Shown: positions 19,620 through 30,260, counted from the first letter of the stretch. The stretch is 64,000 nt of DNA from an uncultured Sphingomonadaceae bacterium (GCA_947504025.1 CANNFX010000001.1:62001-126000); one strand, 5' to 3'. Numbers and translations are program-made. Notes: a model not told the origin generated them from the letters alone.

Positions 19620-22270
19620 CCCGCTATCAGCGCTTTCACCGCTTCAAGCGCGTCATTGGCCTTCTCGCCATCCGGGCCACCGCCCTGCGCCATATCCGGC
19701 CGCCCCCCGCCGCCCTTGCCGCCCAGAACCTCTACGCCAGCCCGAACCAGAGTGGTGGCATCGAAACGTTCCGTCAGGTCTTCCGTAACTGCCGCTGCAA
19801 ATGCCGCCCGGCCATCGTTGACTGCGACAATCGCGGCAATGCCCGAACCCATGCGGTTCTTGGCTTCATCAAGCAAGGGACGCAGTTCTTTGGGGTTTAA
19901 CCCTTCAACCACTTGCCCGCTGAATGCCACGCCGCCGATGTCCTCATCAGCCGCGGCACCGCCGCCAGATGCACCGCCGCCAAGGGCCAGAGCCTTCTGA
20001 GCATCGGCTAGTTCTTTTTCCATGCGCTTGCGTTCGTCGATCAATGCAGCAACCCTCGCCTCGACTTCATCAGGTGCAGTTTTGAGAGCGCTAGCTACAT
20101 TTTTCAGTGCTTCTTCGCGGCCAACCAGCCATTGGCGGGCGGCTTCCCCCGTCAAAGCTTCTATACGGCGCACACCGGAGGACACCGCGCCTTCAGAGAT
20201 AATCCGAAACACGCCAATATCACCCATCGCTTTCACATGCGTACCGCCGCAAAGTTCGACCGAGTAATTCACGCCCTTATCGCCAATCCGGCCCATGGAA
20301 AGCACGCGCACTTCTTCGCCGTACTTCTCGCCGAACAGCGCGAGCGCGCCAGCTTCAACTGCATCGTCAGGGCTCATCAGCCGTGTGCTGACCGCATCAT
20401 TGGCACGAATTTCATCATTCACATCAGCTTCGATTTGAGCAATTTCAGCTGGCGCGAGGGGCTTCGGATGCGAGAAGTCGAAGCGCAGCCGGTCTTCTGC
20501 AACGAGAGATCCCTTTTGGGTTACATGGCCGCCCAAACGTTTCCGAAGCGCGGCATGAAGCAGGTGCGTCGCCGAATGGTTCGCACGAATTGCATCACGC
20601 CGCTCAGCATCAACCTTCAGGTGAACTGTATCGCCGACCGAAATGCTGCCAGCGTCAACCTTGCCCTGATGGGCATGCAGGCGGCCGAGCGGCTTTGATG
20701 TATCGGTGACAGTCAGCGCCAGGCGCTTATCTCCGGTAATCGTGCCAGAATCGCCGGTCTGCCCGCCGCTTTCGCCATAGAATGGTGTCTGGTTCGTCAA
20801 AACGATCAGTTCGGTACCAGCGTCGGCACGGTCGACTTCATTGCCATCCACCAACAAGGCAACAACACGGCCCTCGCCTTCGGTGGAACTATATCCGGTG
20901 AATTCGGTCGCGCCTTCGCGCTCGGCAATGTCAAACCACATTTCGCCGTCTGCGGCCTGGCCGGAGCCCTTCCATGCAGCGCGTGCAGCCTTCTTCTGCT
21001 CTGACATAGCGGCATCGAAACCGTCACGGTCGACTGTGATGCCGTCTGCACGCAGGGCATCTTCGGTCAGATCATATGGGAAACCGAACGTATCATATAG
21101 TTTGAAGGCAGTTTCGCCGGGCAGTTCATCGCCATCCGACAAACCTTCGGTTGCTTGATCCAGCAGCTTCAGGCCCTTGTCGAGCGTTTGGCGGAAACGG
21201 GTTTCTTCACGCTCCAACACGTCTTCTATCAAGTCCTGTCCGCGCGACAGTTCGGGGAAAGCCTGTCCCATTTCCTCGACTAGCGAAGGCACAAGGCGGT
21301 GCATCAAGGGTTCGCTAGCCCCCAACAGATGAGCATGACGCATAGCCCGGCGCATAATCCTGCGCAGGACATATCCGCGCCCCTCATTGGACGGCAGAAC
21401 ACCATCAGCCAGCAGAAAGCCGGTCGAGCGCAAATGGTCAGCAATAACGCGGTGGCTGGCGAGCTGTTCACCTTCAGCCTTGGTGCCCGTGAGCGATTGT
21501 GAGGCCTCGATCAGTGCCCTGAAAGTATCTGTATCGTAATTGTTGTGCACGCCCTGCATAACGGCAGCGACACGCTCCAGCCCCATGCCCGTATCAATCG
21601 ATGGCTTGGGCAGTGGCCGCCGCTGGCCTTCAGCGTTCTGATCGAACTGCATGAAAACGAGGTTCCAAATCTCGACAAAGCGATCGCCATCTTCATTCGG
21701 TGATCCAGGAGGGCCACCGTCGATATGGTCGCCGTGATCGTAGAATATCTCACTGCACGGGCCGCATGGGCCGGTGTCGCCCATTGACCAGAAATTGTCG
21801 GCAGTGGCGATGCGGATGATGCGGTTGTCAGGCAAGCCAGCAATACGCTGCCACAGCGCAAATGCTTCGTCATCATCGTGATAAACCGTTGCAGTCAGGC
21901 GGTCGGCATCGAGACCCCACTCCTTCGTCAGCAATGTCCAAGCATGCTCTATCGCATCGGCTTTGAAGTAATCGCCGAAGGAGAAATTACCGAGCATTTC
22001 GAAAAATGTGTGGTGGCGAGCGGTGTATCCGACATTGTCGAGATCATTGTGTTTCCCCCCTGCACGCACACATTTTTGCGAACTCGTAGCGCGCGGTGCC
22101 GGTGGTGTTTCAAGACCGGTGAATACATTCTTGAACGGGACCATTCCCGCGTTAACGAACATAAGCGTTGGATCATTGTACGGAACTAACGGCGCGCTCG
22201 GTTCTTCCGCATGGCCATTGGCTGCGAAATAATCGAGAAAAGAGCGGCGAATTTCATTGGTCGAATGCAT
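19616..22270 (-). CDS. alaS: Alanyl-tRNA synthetase
   Basis: Charges tRNA-Ala and edits mischarged Ser and Gly. The 884-aa length is standard. The class II catalytic core is at the N-terminus ([53 protein letters not shown]). The editing domain has the zinc site [12 protein letters not shown] and CGGTHV. The C-Ala domain near the end has [19 protein letters not shown] 22268-22270 begins the conserved [12 protein letters not shown]. It is transcribed alone and is convergent with the antiporter gene. Confidence 0.97.
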   Translation of the reverse strand: MHSTNEIRRSFLDYFAANGHAEEPSAPLVPYNDPTLMFVNAGMVPFKNVFTGLETPPAPRATSSQKCVRAGGKHNDLDNVGYTARHHTFFEMLGNFSFGDYFKADAIEHAWTLLTKEWGLDADRLTATVYHDDDEAFALWQRIAGLPDNRIIRIATADNFWSMGDTGPCGPCSEIFYDHGDHIDGGPPGSPNEDGDRFVEIWNLVFMQFDQNAEGQRRPLPKPSIDTGMGLERVAAVMQGVHNNYDTDTFRALIEASQSLTGTKAEGEQLASHRVIADHLRSTGFLLADGVLPSNEGRGYVLRRIMRRAMRHAHLLGASEPLMHRLVPSLVEEMGQAFPELSRGQDLIEDVLEREETRFRQTLDKGLKLLDQATEGLSDGDELPGETAFKLYDTFGFPYDLTEDALRADGITVDRDGFDAAMSEQKKAARAAWKGSGQAADGEMWFDIAEREGATEFTGYSSTEGEGRVVALLVDGNEVDRADAGTELIVLTNQTPFYGESGGQTGDSGTITGDKRLALTVTDTSKPLGRLHAHQGKVDAGSISVGDTVHLKVDAERRDAIRANHSATHLLHAALRKRLGGHVTQKGSLVAEDRLRFDFSHPKPLAPAEIAQIEADVNDEIRANDAVSTRLMSPDDAVEAGALALFGEKYGEEVRVLSMGRIGDKGVNYSVELCGGTHVKAMGDIGVFRIISEGAVSSGVRRIEALTGEAARQWLVGREEALKNVASALKTAPDEVEARVAALIDERKRMEKELADAQKALALGGGASGGGAAADEDIGGVAFSGQVVEGLNPKELRPLLDEAKNRMGSGIAAIVAVNDGRAAFAAAVTEDLTERFDATTLVRAGVEVLGGKGGGGRPDMAQGGGPDGEKANDALEAVKALIAG

Positions 22271-22335
22271 GGGTGCGACTTAAGCATCGGCGCAAATGCT
22301 GACAAGCATTCAATGAAGGGAATGTTTGCCTGCCG

Positions 22336-23157
22336 TTAAGCCGTCGCAGTCACAATCCATGCTGCTGCGCCAAAAGCGACGATGCTCCCGTCGACACGTG
22401 AAGCAAGATAGCTTCTAAGTTTCGCTATAAACAACGCTCGGTCGTCGTGATCCAAACTACGGGCTGCCGCTGCTGCGGGGCCGATATTCAGGAGATAGGA
22501 AACCGCATCTTCAACCGGATCATCTCCGGCACCCGCGACATAGGCAAAGTCGACTGGTTCAAAATCGACATTTTTCCAACCAGCCTCGATCAACAATTCC
22601 GATACAAAATCGCGATCGGCAAACGCAAAGGGGCCTGGACGATATCCAGGGCCCGGCTTTTCAATGGTGCCATCCGGCAAAAGTCCGGCGATGCCTTTAA
22701 GCCAAGGGTTGTTGTCGAAACGTTGGAAGCAGGAAAACACAAGGCGCGCTGCCGGCACCGCTGCCATCCGCAAGTGACTGAACGCACGCGCTGGATCGTC
22801 GAAAAACATCACCCCGTGGCGTGAAACGATCAGGTCCGGCTTCCAACTATCATCATCCCATTCACCAGCATCCATAGTGGCGAATTTGACGTTGCTCTGG
22901 GAAGCACGTCCGCGGGCAACCTCAATCAATTCTTCACTAATATCGATACCGCGGATCACGGCCTGCGGATGACCACGCGCCAATGCGAGTGAAAGCTCAC
23001 CCGCACCGCACCCTATGTCGAGGGCGCGTTCGAATTCTGCCGCACGTGCGACGCGAAGCAAGCGGTCTGTCAAACCCGCAAAACTGCGATCCGTTCGCCG
23101 CCATTCACGTGACCAGGTCTGACCGACCTGCCCCTGCCATTCGCTTCCGTCCGTCAT
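22336..23157 (-). CDS. Class I SAM-dependent methyltransferase
   Basis: A 273-aa methyltransferase with the SAM-binding glycine loop ALDIGCGAGELSLALA (about residues 43-58), acidic ribose contact GIDISEELI, and post-I motifs DAGEWDDDSWKPDLIVSRHG. It resembles the UbiE/YafE-like small-molecule group, but the substrate is unknown. Start chosen at ATG 23155-23157 (MTDGSEWQGQ), preceded by GGGG; a longer open frame to 23295 lacks family sequence and contains no good start. Just 3' of recA, with a strong recA terminator between them. Confidence 0.8.
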   Translation of the reverse strand: MTDGSEWQGQVGQTWSREWRRTDRSFAGLTDRLLRVARAAEFERALDIGCGAGELSLALARGHPQAVIRGIDISEELIEVARGRASQSNVKFATMDAGEWDDDSWKPDLIVSRHGVMFFDDPARAFSHLRMAAVPAARLVFSCFQRFDNNPWLKGIAGLLPDGTIEKPGPGYRPGPFAFADRDFVSELLIEAGWKNVDFEPVDFAYVAGAGDDPVEDAVSYLLNIGPAAAAARSLDHDDRALFIAKLRSYLASRVDGSIVAFGAAAWIVTATA

Positions 23158-23297
23158 GCCGTACCCCAAAAATGCTTGTACCTGCTTCGATAAGGCACTG
23201 CAGATATGTGTAATCCCTAAGCACAAATGGTAAAGGGCCGAAGGTTTGGCCAGGGATAACGTCCTGCCCAGTGGCTCTAATTTGAACAACTTCAAAC

Positions 23298-23344
23298 AAA
23301 GAAAAGCCGGTGCTAGATCTCATTTGAGATCACGGCACCGGCTT
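23298..23344 (-). terminator. recA Rho-independent terminator
   Basis: A long hairpin. AAGCCGGTGC (23304-23313) pairs with GCACCGGCTT (23335-23344), and inside it GATCTCA pairs with TGAGATC. On the minus strand it ends in GGCTTTTCTTTG, 40 bp after the recA stop. Confidence 0.85.
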
Positions 23345-23384
23345 CACATTTTCCCGCTCGCAAATAATTGCGCGCGCTTGAGGA

Positions 23385-24452
23385 TCAGTCTTCGGGCTTC
23401 GCGGCAGGCCCTTCGAGCAACTCCTCGGCGACCTTGTCAGTGCGGCTGCGGATTGCAGCTTCCAACTTGTCGCAAACTTCTGGATTTTCTTTCAGATAAT
23501 TCTTCGAATTTTCACGGCCCTGACCGATGCGGATACTGTCATAGCTGAACCAGCTACCAGACTTCTCCACCAAGCCGGCTTTCACGCCGAGATCTAGTAT
23601 CTCGCCGCGTTTCGACACGCCTTCGCCGTACATGATGTCAAATTCGACCTGCTTGAACGGCGGAGCAACCTTGTTCTTGACCACTTTGACACGGGTGGCA
23701 TTGCCAACCACTTCGTCACGGTCCTTGATCGCGCCGATACGGCGAATGTCGAGACGAACCGAAGCGTAGAACTTGAGCGCGTTGCCGCCGGTCGTGGTTT
23801 CGGGGTTACCGTACATCACACCAATTTTCATGCGCAGCTGATTGATGAAGATTACCATTGTCTTCGAACGAGCAATCGAACCAGTGAGCTTGCGCAAGCT
23901 CTGCGACATCAGGCGAGCTTGTAAGCCAACATGGCTGTCACCCATTTCGCCTTCGATTTCAGCGCGCGGAACAAGTGCGGCGACCGAGTCGATCACGAGG
24001 ATATCAATGGCATTAGAGCGGACCAGCGTATCGACGATTTCAAGTGCTTGCTCGCCCGTATCAGGCTGCGAAACGATCAGCTCGTCAATATCGACACCCA
24101 ATGCCTTGGCATAGACGGGATCGAGTGCATGTTCAGCGTCGACAAAAGCAGCGGTTCCGCCAGCCTTCTGCGCTTCAGCAATTGTATGTAGCGCCAGAGT
24201 GGTTTTGCCCGAGCTTTCTGGCCCGTAGATTTCCACAACCCGGCCTTTCGGTAAGCCGCCAATGCCAAGGGCAATATCTAGACCTAGCGAACCCGTAGAG
24301 ATGGATTCAATCTCCAAAGCTTCACGGCTGCCCAGCTTCATCGCTGAACCTTTACCGAATGCGCGATCAATCTGCGCGAGTGCGGCGTCGAGTGCCTTCT
24401 GACGATCCACGTTCTTTTCCTTACCTTCTACGAGCTTCAGACTTGCTGCCAT
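23385..24452 (-). CDS. recA: Recombinase RecA
   Basis: DNA strand-exchange protein and co-protease for LexA self-cleavage. It has 355 aa and shows the standard RecA sequence: [10 protein letters not shown], Walker [10 protein letters not shown], Walker [13 protein letters not shown], loop L1 [14 protein letters not shown], and loop L2 [20 protein letters not shown]. The C-terminus is short and acidic. An SOS box lies 88 bp upstream and a hairpin terminator downstream, so it is a single-gene LexA-controlled unit. Confidence 0.98.
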   Translation of the reverse strand: MAASLKLVEGKEKNVDRQKALDAALAQIDRAFGKGSAMKLGSREALEIESISTGSLGLDIALGIGGLPKGRVVEIYGPESSGKTTLALHTIAEAQKAGGTAAFVDAEHALDPVYAKALGVDIDELIVSQPDTGEQALEIVDTLVRSNAIDILVIDSVAALVPRAEIEGEMGDSHVGLQARLMSQSLRKLTGSIARSKTMVIFINQLRMKIGVMYGNPETTTGGNALKFYASVRLDIRRIGAIKDRDEVVGNATRVKVVKNKVAPPFKQVEFDIMYGEGVSKRGEILDLGVKAGLVEKSGSWFSYDSIRIGQGRENSKNYLKENPEVCDKLEAAIRSRTDKVAEELLEGPAAKPED

Positions 24453-24540
24453 GACACTGTCTCCACCTTATGACCAGAGCACCCATTTGGTTGCCCCCGT
24501 TTGATCTTGTGGAACAGTATGTACCAACTTTGTTCTCGTA

Positions 24541-24555
24541 GAACAAGGGGGGAAC
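24541..24555 (-). promoter_or_regulatory. SOS (LexA) box of recA
   Basis: On the minus strand GTTC-CCCCCTT-GTTC, an exact alphaproteobacterial LexA operator. The second half-site overlaps a possible -35 element (TTGTTC). A GTTC/GAAC inverted pair (GTTCTACGAGAAC) follows immediately, which may strengthen or extend the site. Confidence 0.85.
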
Positions 24556-24560
24556 AAGAA

Positions 24561-24583
24561 ATTTCCTACATTTTATAGGAAAT
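24561..24583 (-). terminator. Probable terminator of the DUF4139 operon
   Basis: ATTTCCTA and TAGGAAAT form a perfect 8-bp stem around a 7-nt loop, followed on the minus strand by TTCTTG. It lies 27 bp after the stop of the DUF4139 gene and separates it from the recA control region. The stem is AT-rich and the T-run weak. Confidence 0.45.
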
Positions 24584-24609
24584 GGTAGTTTTGCTGGGGT
24601 TACAGCACT

Positions 24610-26220
24610 CTATTCGCCATCTGCAGAACGAGTTTTCCACTTTATCCTACGTGTTCCGTTCGCCGGGATCGTGAATTCAGTGACATGCTGGCCATCTTTC
24701 ACACGGGTCTGACGAAGGCCCCGCACTTCCCATGCGTTAGCCTGTCCGATCAAAAGGCGCACCTTTACCGGATCGGCGTTAGCATTGGTGAACGTCCCAT
24801 GCATCTTGCTCCATTTGCGCGGCTTCTCGTCCTGATCATGCTTGCTGACACGGGCACAGCCGCCAAAGACCTGACTGCTCCGGCCAAGCGCTATCTCGAT
24901 ATCCTGTCCCGAAGCGTAATCCCGCAATTGCTCTTCACCCACAAGCAGGTTGCCGGCGCTGCTCGGTTCAAAAATGGTGATGCCGCCCATCGGCATCGCA
25001 ACGCCCAGACCGTGTTCCTTATCGTTCACGGTCGTCAGCAGCATGGCGAGCGGTACAGCCTTGTCTTGCCATATGTCGCAGTACATTGTGTAGAGAAACT
25101 CGCCCTTCACGTCATCCTTGTTGAGGAAGGCGACTTGTTTGAGACCCTTGGATGCAACGGTGACCGGTTCAGGAATACGGTATAATTTGAGATCACCGAG
25201 ATTTTCCTCGCTTGCGACCATTGCTGGCGCTTTGGCCCGTGCCGCAGTCACCACTATTGCTTCTGTTGCCATCGGAGGTGGGGGCGCCGGAGGAGGTGGC
25301 GGTGGTGGTGGTGGTGGCGGACCGAAACCGTCGGCGTAATCGTCATAGGCTGGGATATCGGAGCCGTCGGCAGTGCTACCCAGCGGATAGCAGATCAAGC
25401 TAAGCGGTTTTGGTCGGGGCGGCGTCGCAAGCCCTCTAAGGTTACTCTCGATATTGATGGCGCCTGCAACCGCCATCAACTCGGCATCTTCAAAACTCTG
25501 GCCGTTATCATTCAGGATCGTCAACCATGACATCAGCTGCATCCGCAAATCGTCACTGCTGCGACCTTCATCCAAAGTGGCGACATAATGCGCCTGCCAA
25601 TCAAAACCCCACGCAAGATAGGTCAGGACGACATCGTAGGTCCCGCCAGTATCATCCTGTGTGTCGATAGAGAAAATCGGCAACGCTGATAGACCTGCCG
25701 GAACGCGATCAAAGGTCAGCTTCTCAGGCAGTCCTGAACAGCGCACAGCTTCGAAACCTGATCCCGTTTGCAGCACCAACCCGCCATCAGCACGCGTCCG
25801 AACAATCGCCTGCTCCGACACCGACTGGCCATTGGCGGGATTGGTCCGCGTTATGGTAACTCGGTTGCCCAGTGATCCATCCACTAGGGCACCTGGTGAA
25901 AGGAGATCAGCGTTACGGTTCTTCTCGATTGTTCCACCAGGCAGACCGGTAACGATGGCGCTGACCGCGACCATACCCTCCGCCACACCTTCGAAGCGGA
26001 TAGTCGATTCTCCAGCCGGCAAGGTCACCGTGCGCGTCTCGCTTATCATCGCGAACCCGCGGGGCCAACGCGTGTTCATCTGGCCGCCCATTCCGCGATT
26101 GGGATCACGGTAAACTGTTACGGACAAATCCTCGGGCGCCGAGGCATCGACTGCCTCACGCGATTGGGCTGCTGCGCTCCACAGGGCCAGCGCCGAAAAG
26201 AAGGCTGCACGCAGCATCAT
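24610..26220 (-). CDS. Exported DUF4139 protein with polyproline tract
   Basis: A 536-aa secreted or periplasmic protein. The start is one of two adjacent ATGs (26218-26220 or 26215-26217) 10 bp after the stop of the upstream paralog; the first 19 residues are a signal peptide (MMLRAAFFSALALWSAAAQ). The body resembles DUF4139: an N-terminal beta-rich part (SVTVYRDP, LPAGESTIRFEGVAEGM), the central YLAWGFDWQAHYVATLDE, and the C-terminal VKDGQHVTEFTIPANGTRRI. In the middle a run of 11 Pro, Ala, then 4 Pro is followed by EAIVVTAARAKAP, which looks like the TonB-box/plug start of a receptor. Molecular function of DUF4139 proteins is not known. Paralogous to, and co-transcribed with, the next gene upstream. 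Confidence 0.75.
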   Translation of the reverse strand: MMLRAAFFSALALWSAAAQSREAVDASAPEDLSVTVYRDPNRGMGGQMNTRWPRGFAMISETRTVTLPAGESTIRFEGVAEGMVAVSAIVTGLPGGTIEKNRNADLLSPGALVDGSLGNRVTITRTNPANGQSVSEQAIVRTRADGGLVLQTGSGFEAVRCSGLPEKLTFDRVPAGLSALPIFSIDTQDDTGGTYDVVLTYLAWGFDWQAHYVATLDEGRSSDDLRMQLMSWLTILNDNGQSFEDAELMAVAGAINIESNLRGLATPPRPKPLSLICYPLGSTADGSDIPAYDDYADGFGPPPPPPPPPPPAPPPPMATEAIVVTAARAKAPAMVASEENLGDLKLYRIPEPVTVASKGLKQVAFLNKDDVKGEFLYTMYCDIWQDKAVPLAMLLTTVNDKEHGLGVAMPMGGITIFEPSSAGNLLVGEEQLRDYASGQDIEIALGRSSQVFGGCARVSKHDQDEKPRKWSKMHGTFTNANADPVKVRLLIGQANAWEVRGLRQTRVKDGQHVTEFTIPANGTRRIKWKTRSADGE

Positions 26221-26230
26221 CCGTGCCAGC

Positions 26231-27739
26231 TCAGTAACGCGTTTCGTATGTAACCCTGACGACCCGCTTGCCGTTTGCCGGCACTGGAATCGAATATTTG
26301 CGTGTACTTGTGTTGAGCTGCACGCCGGGCACATCTTCACTCGAAATGCGGAAGTCACGGCTCCACCAGCCGCGATCCAATCCGCCCTGCACCAATTGCA
26401 CCTCTACCGGTGTGCTTTTCGCATTTGTCAGTGTGTAACGCATGGTTGTGCGGTAATAAGTAACGGGCCGTTCGGCTTCGATCCGCTCAACTTCGACGCC
26501 GTCCTTGATCACTCGGTATCGTGCACTGCTTTCCCATTCCGAAGAACTGATCTTCCCGCGCTTCTCGACCTCGGCTTGTACAAAGATATCGAAGGCATCG
26601 CCGGTCTTGAGGGAAAGTTCGCTTCCCATTGGTGTGTGGCCGATTCCGTTCTCACCGATGAATTGCGGCGTTCCCTGCTGGTCGCGCTGGTAAAAACGCA
26701 CTGTTCCAGCGGGCAATGCATCACCAAGCCCGCCTTCATTGGACGATTTGAACGCAATTTCGCTCGCCACATTTATCGGGCGGCTATCGCTGGCGAGCCA
26801 ACCGACTGTGCGCGAATAGACCTTTTGTGCAGGCACACCCTGCACATCCATAAAGCTGACCTGCTTGGTTTGATTATTCGCAATCGTCGTGCGCCCGCTG
26901 ATGGGGTATAAATAGAAGTCGCCGAGTTGCTCGCGATTGGCCGTCTCCGTGCCCGGCGTTACCATCCCGCGGCTTGCACGCCCTCCGCGGCGCCCCATGC
27001 CCTGCCCGGGACTGCCTGCAACCAGCAGCGTATCGGCGTTATGAAATGTAGTGCCAGTGTTATTGGTCAGCGTGACCCATCCCTGCATATCGATCGTGCC
27101 CTTCGCTTCGTCATAAAGCGAGACATAGTCGGCCGACCAGCCGAGCATCGGCGTTAGATACCGGATTGAAGCGGGCCGAACGCCTGCCATATCGCTTTGC
27201 ACAGTGACGGACAGTGTAGGACGTGCACGGAGGTTAGGGGGAACCCTGTCAAACACAGCACGGACGGGCAAGCCATCATCGCGAAGTACCTCGATCCTGT
27301 TGCCGATTTTCACGACAACACCGCCAGCGGTGCTCAGGACAGTCGCGCGTTCACGCTTTTCCAAGCCTGTCGCTGGATTGGTGCGGATCAGAGTAATCGT
27401 TTGGCCAATGGCCTTCTCCATCAGTTTCGTCGGAGTCAGCAAGTCAAAGTCGAAATTCTGCTCAATGATACCTGCACCGCGTGCAGCAAAGCTGACAGTC
27501 TCGGGGCGGATGCGTGCCGAGACATCGGGGAATTCGATCCGGCTACGTCCGCGTTGAATATTCAACTGGCGGATATCCTGCACCAGTGCCTGGTTATTGT
27601 TGTAGATCGTGACCGAGACTTCGCCTTGGGCTGTGGAATCGGGATCGGTAGGGGCGTTCGACTGAGACAACGTCGGAGTAGCGAAAGCCAGTATAGCGAT
27701 TGTCGGCAGCACACCGACCTTTTGTCCCAGTGAAACCAT
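26231..27739 (-). CDS. Exported DUF4139 protein
   Basis: A 502-aa protein with a signal peptide (processing near TPTLSQS) and the DUF4139 architecture: VSVTIYNNNQALVQDIR, RGRSRIEFPDVSARIRPETVSF, YLTPMLGWSADYVSLYDE, GWVTLTNNTGTTFHNADTLLVAG, and a C-terminal immunoglobulin-like part with YSIPVPANGKRVVRVTYETRY. TAGGAGAGACG precedes the ATG. It leads a two-gene operon with the polyproline paralog, 10 bp apart. Family role is undetermined; an envelope location is inferred from the signal peptide. Confidence 0.82.
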   Translation of the reverse strand: MVSLGQKVGVLPTIAILAFATPTLSQSNAPTDPDSTAQGEVSVTIYNNNQALVQDIRQLNIQRGRSRIEFPDVSARIRPETVSFAARGAGIIEQNFDFDLLTPTKLMEKAIGQTITLIRTNPATGLEKRERATVLSTAGGVVVKIGNRIEVLRDDGLPVRAVFDRVPPNLRARPTLSVTVQSDMAGVRPASIRYLTPMLGWSADYVSLYDEAKGTIDMQGWVTLTNNTGTTFHNADTLLVAGSPGQGMGRRGGRASRGMVTPGTETANREQLGDFYLYPISGRTTIANNQTKQVSFMDVQGVPAQKVYSRTVGWLASDSRPINVASEIAFKSSNEGGLGDALPAGTVRFYQRDQQGTPQFIGENGIGHTPMGSELSLKTGDAFDIFVQAEVEKRGKISSSEWESSARYRVIKDGVEVERIEAERPVTYYRTTMRYTLTNAKSTPVEVQLVQGGLDRGWWSRDFRISSEDVPGVQLNTSTRKYSIPVPANGKRVVRVTYETRY

Positions 27740-27812
27740 TCGATCGTCTCTCCTATATTTCGTCTTGCCGCAAACTGGCCTGCTCGGATTTATCGCGGCT
27801 GAACGTCCGCCC

Positions 27813-30260
27813 TTAGCCCTTACTTGCCCCTAGCACACCGGCGACCTTCTTGCTGATCTGATCAACGCTGAAGGGTTTGGGCATAAAATGCATGTTCGGA
27901 ATATCGATATCGCTGCGGAGCTGTTCTTCGGCATACCCCGACATAAAAATCACCGGTAGATCGGGCGCCACTTTGCGAATGGCACGGACCATCGCCGGGC
28001 CGTCCATTCCAGGCATAACCACGTCGCTGACGATCAAGTCGAATGCGCCTCCGTTAGCTATTTCTGCAAGGCCCAACTCACCATCAGCGGCAGTTGTTAC
28101 GGTGTAGCCCTGCCGTGTCAGCGCACGTTCGGCCACAGCGCGGACCATGTCTTCGTCTTCGACCAGCAAAATATTCGCACCACCGCTCCACGCGCTGGCC
28201 GGCTCTTCAGCTGACTCAGGCTCCTCACTGATCGGAACTTTTCCGCTATGCACCGGCAAGTAAATTGTGAAACGCGCGCCTTTTGTCCGGCCGTCATCGC
28301 CTGGAATATTATCGGCAAATATAAAGCCGCCCGATTGCTTTATGATGCCGTAGACGGTGGATAGGCCCAGGCCAGTCCCCTTACCCTGTTCCTTGGTCGT
28401 AAAGAACGGCTCGAATATCTTGCCCAGCTTGTCCTGAGGTATACCGCCGCCATTATCCTCCACGATCATTACAGTATAATCGGCCGGCGGGATGATATCA
28501 CTGTCCATCTGCACGATATGGCGCGCCGAGACACGGCGCGTGGCAAAGGATAGCTCGCCCTTGCCGCCGGTCTTCGGATTGGCCTGAATTGCATCGCGTG
28601 CATTCACAGCCAGATTCACGATCACCTGCTCCAATTGCTGCGGATCTGCACGCACCGGACCAAGATCACGGTCATGCCGGACATTGAATTCGATCGATTG
28701 GCCAAGCAGGCGTTTGAGCAGTTGACTGACCTCGGAGATCACGTCGGGCAGTTGCAGCACAACTGGCCGCAGAGTCTGCTGACGACTGAATGCAAGCAGT
28801 TGACGGGTGAGTGACGCGGCGCGGTTTGAATTAGCGCGGATCTGCTGAATATCGTCGTAGTCGCTGTCGCCCGGTGTATGGCGCAGCAACATAAGATCGC
28901 AATATCCGATAATCGCGGTCAGGACATTATTGAAATCATGCGCAACACCGCCGGCCAACTGGCCGACTGCCTGCATCTTGGTTGCCTGGGCAACCTGCCG
29001 TTTAAGCTTTGTTTCCTCTGTCGAATCCGACAAACTCAGCAATACTGCCGCCTCGCCCAATCCGCGCACACCAGCCAGACCGAGTGAAACCGGTTCTTCA
29101 GGCTCGGACTTCAAGCGGATTGCAATATCGCCGATATTGGCTGCGCCCCGTCCGAAACGGCGCACGGCATCAGAAATAGCCGCCTTGTCTTCCTTGACCA
29201 CCAAATCGGTCGGGTACCGGGGCAACCCGCCCTCAGGCAATTCACAAGCCCGCAGGAATGCATCGTTGCCGAACAACATCCGTCCGTCACGGTCGGTCAT
29301 CGCAAGTCCCAACGGAAGGGCAGCAAGCAACCCTTCTAGCTGAGCCGTTCCCGCCTGCGCCTCACCGCCAAAGCCGCCGCCTATACCGACCCCAGCTTCA
29401 ACCAACATCATCAAGGAGGGCGCTTCATCAGGATCAGGTGCTATATCTGCCTCAATATCGCCAAGCGGCACATGGATCAGCGTTTGCGGGGCACCGCGGC
29501 GCCCCTCACGAGCGAAGAAAATGCGTTCGCGTTCATCGGCGCGCAGCAGAGTTGCAAACTCCTGCCCTGCCATCGTAGCCTTAGCATCCCCAGATGCGCG
29601 GTAGGCAAACCCCGCACTAACTGCCCGGATTACACCTTCAGGGCCGACAACCGCTGCCTCGATTCCGGCACGTGTCAGCATCTGTCCCAATGCCCCTGAT
29701 ATCCGCTTGGAAAGTTGCCCCAACGGGTCCTCCTCCTCCAAAGCTTCAAAATGCCAGACGAGGAAATCGTCACCCCGCCCCGCACGCATTGCCCGAGCCG
29801 TCCAGATTTTGCCGTCATTGCCTTGAAGTTTATCAGCTCTCCCCTCACCATCGCGCCAAGCTTCTCGTGCAGCCCGCGACAAACCTTCACGCGATGAATG
29901 GTCGAGCGGTAAATTGGGTGGTGCATCGCTGGCGCCGAACCATTCGATATATTGCTCGTTGGCGCAGGTCATGCGGTTAGCGCGGTCAGCAATAGCAACT
30001 CCGCCGCCAGCTGTACCTATCGCGGCTACAGTTACCGACCAATCGGGTGCAGCGAACTCTTCAGTCTTTGGAGTTGAATTCTGACGCGACATAAACCAGC
30101 CCGCTAGACCAAGTGCCAGCAAACCGCCGACATAAGCGGCAGTGGCGGTGACCTGCTCTGTTGCGAACCAGACCAAAGCTGCGCTGATCAAAACCGCGAC
30201 ACCTGCGCCGGCTGCTATCACCGGCTTGCGAATGGTCAGCGCCCCGCCCGTTCCGCTCAT
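27813..30260 (-). CDS. cckA: Hybrid histidine kinase CckA (cell-cycle kinase)
   Basis: Inner-membrane kinase/phosphatase that phosphorylates CtrA and CpdR through the phosphotransferase ChpT. It has 815 aa from ATG 30258-30260, which overlaps the upstream stop (ATGA). Two N-terminal membrane helices (about 10-60) are followed by PAS-like regions, a HisKA domain with phospho-acceptor H441 (GGVAHDFNNVLTAIIG), HATPase_c motifs (VNLAVNARDAI, IVEDNGGGI, GTGLGLSTVYGI), and a C-terminal receiver with D746 (LIVSDVVMPGMDG). The H-box VAHDFNN and FMSGYAEEQLR are CckA hallmarks. Its downstream target CpdR is also in this window. Confidence 0.93.
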   Translation of the reverse strand: MSGTGGALTIRKPVIAAGAGVAVLISAALVWFATEQVTATAAYVGGLLALGLAGWFMSRQNSTPKTEEFAAPDWSVTVAAIGTAGGGVAIADRANRMTCANEQYIEWFGASDAPPNLPLDHSSREGLSRAAREAWRDGEGRADKLQGNDGKIWTARAMRAGRGDDFLVWHFEALEEEDPLGQLSKRISGALGQMLTRAGIEAAVVGPEGVIRAVSAGFAYRASGDAKATMAGQEFATLLRADERERIFFAREGRRGAPQTLIHVPLGDIEADIAPDPDEAPSLMMLVEAGVGIGGGFGGEAQAGTAQLEGLLAALPLGLAMTDRDGRMLFGNDAFLRACELPEGGLPRYPTDLVVKEDKAAISDAVRRFGRGAANIGDIAIRLKSEPEEPVSLGLAGVRGLGEAAVLLSLSDSTEETKLKRQVAQATKMQAVGQLAGGVAHDFNNVLTAIIGYCDLMLLRHTPGDSDYDDIQQIRANSNRAASLTRQLLAFSRQQTLRPVVLQLPDVISEVSQLLKRLLGQSIEFNVRHDRDLGPVRADPQQLEQVIVNLAVNARDAIQANPKTGGKGELSFATRRVSARHIVQMDSDIIPPADYTVMIVEDNGGGIPQDKLGKIFEPFFTTKEQGKGTGLGLSTVYGIIKQSGGFIFADNIPGDDGRTKGARFTIYLPVHSGKVPISEEPESAEEPASAWSGGANILLVEDEDMVRAVAERALTRQGYTVTTAADGELGLAEIANGGAFDLIVSDVVMPGMDGPAMVRAIRKVAPDLPVIFMSGYAEEQLRSDIDIPNMHFMPKPFSVDQISKKVAGVLGASKG

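Noticed and set aside
19668-19690. CCATCCGGGCC in alaS resembling the core of the palindromic repeat
   Set aside because: It lies in conserved coding sequence and the flanks do not match the repeat.
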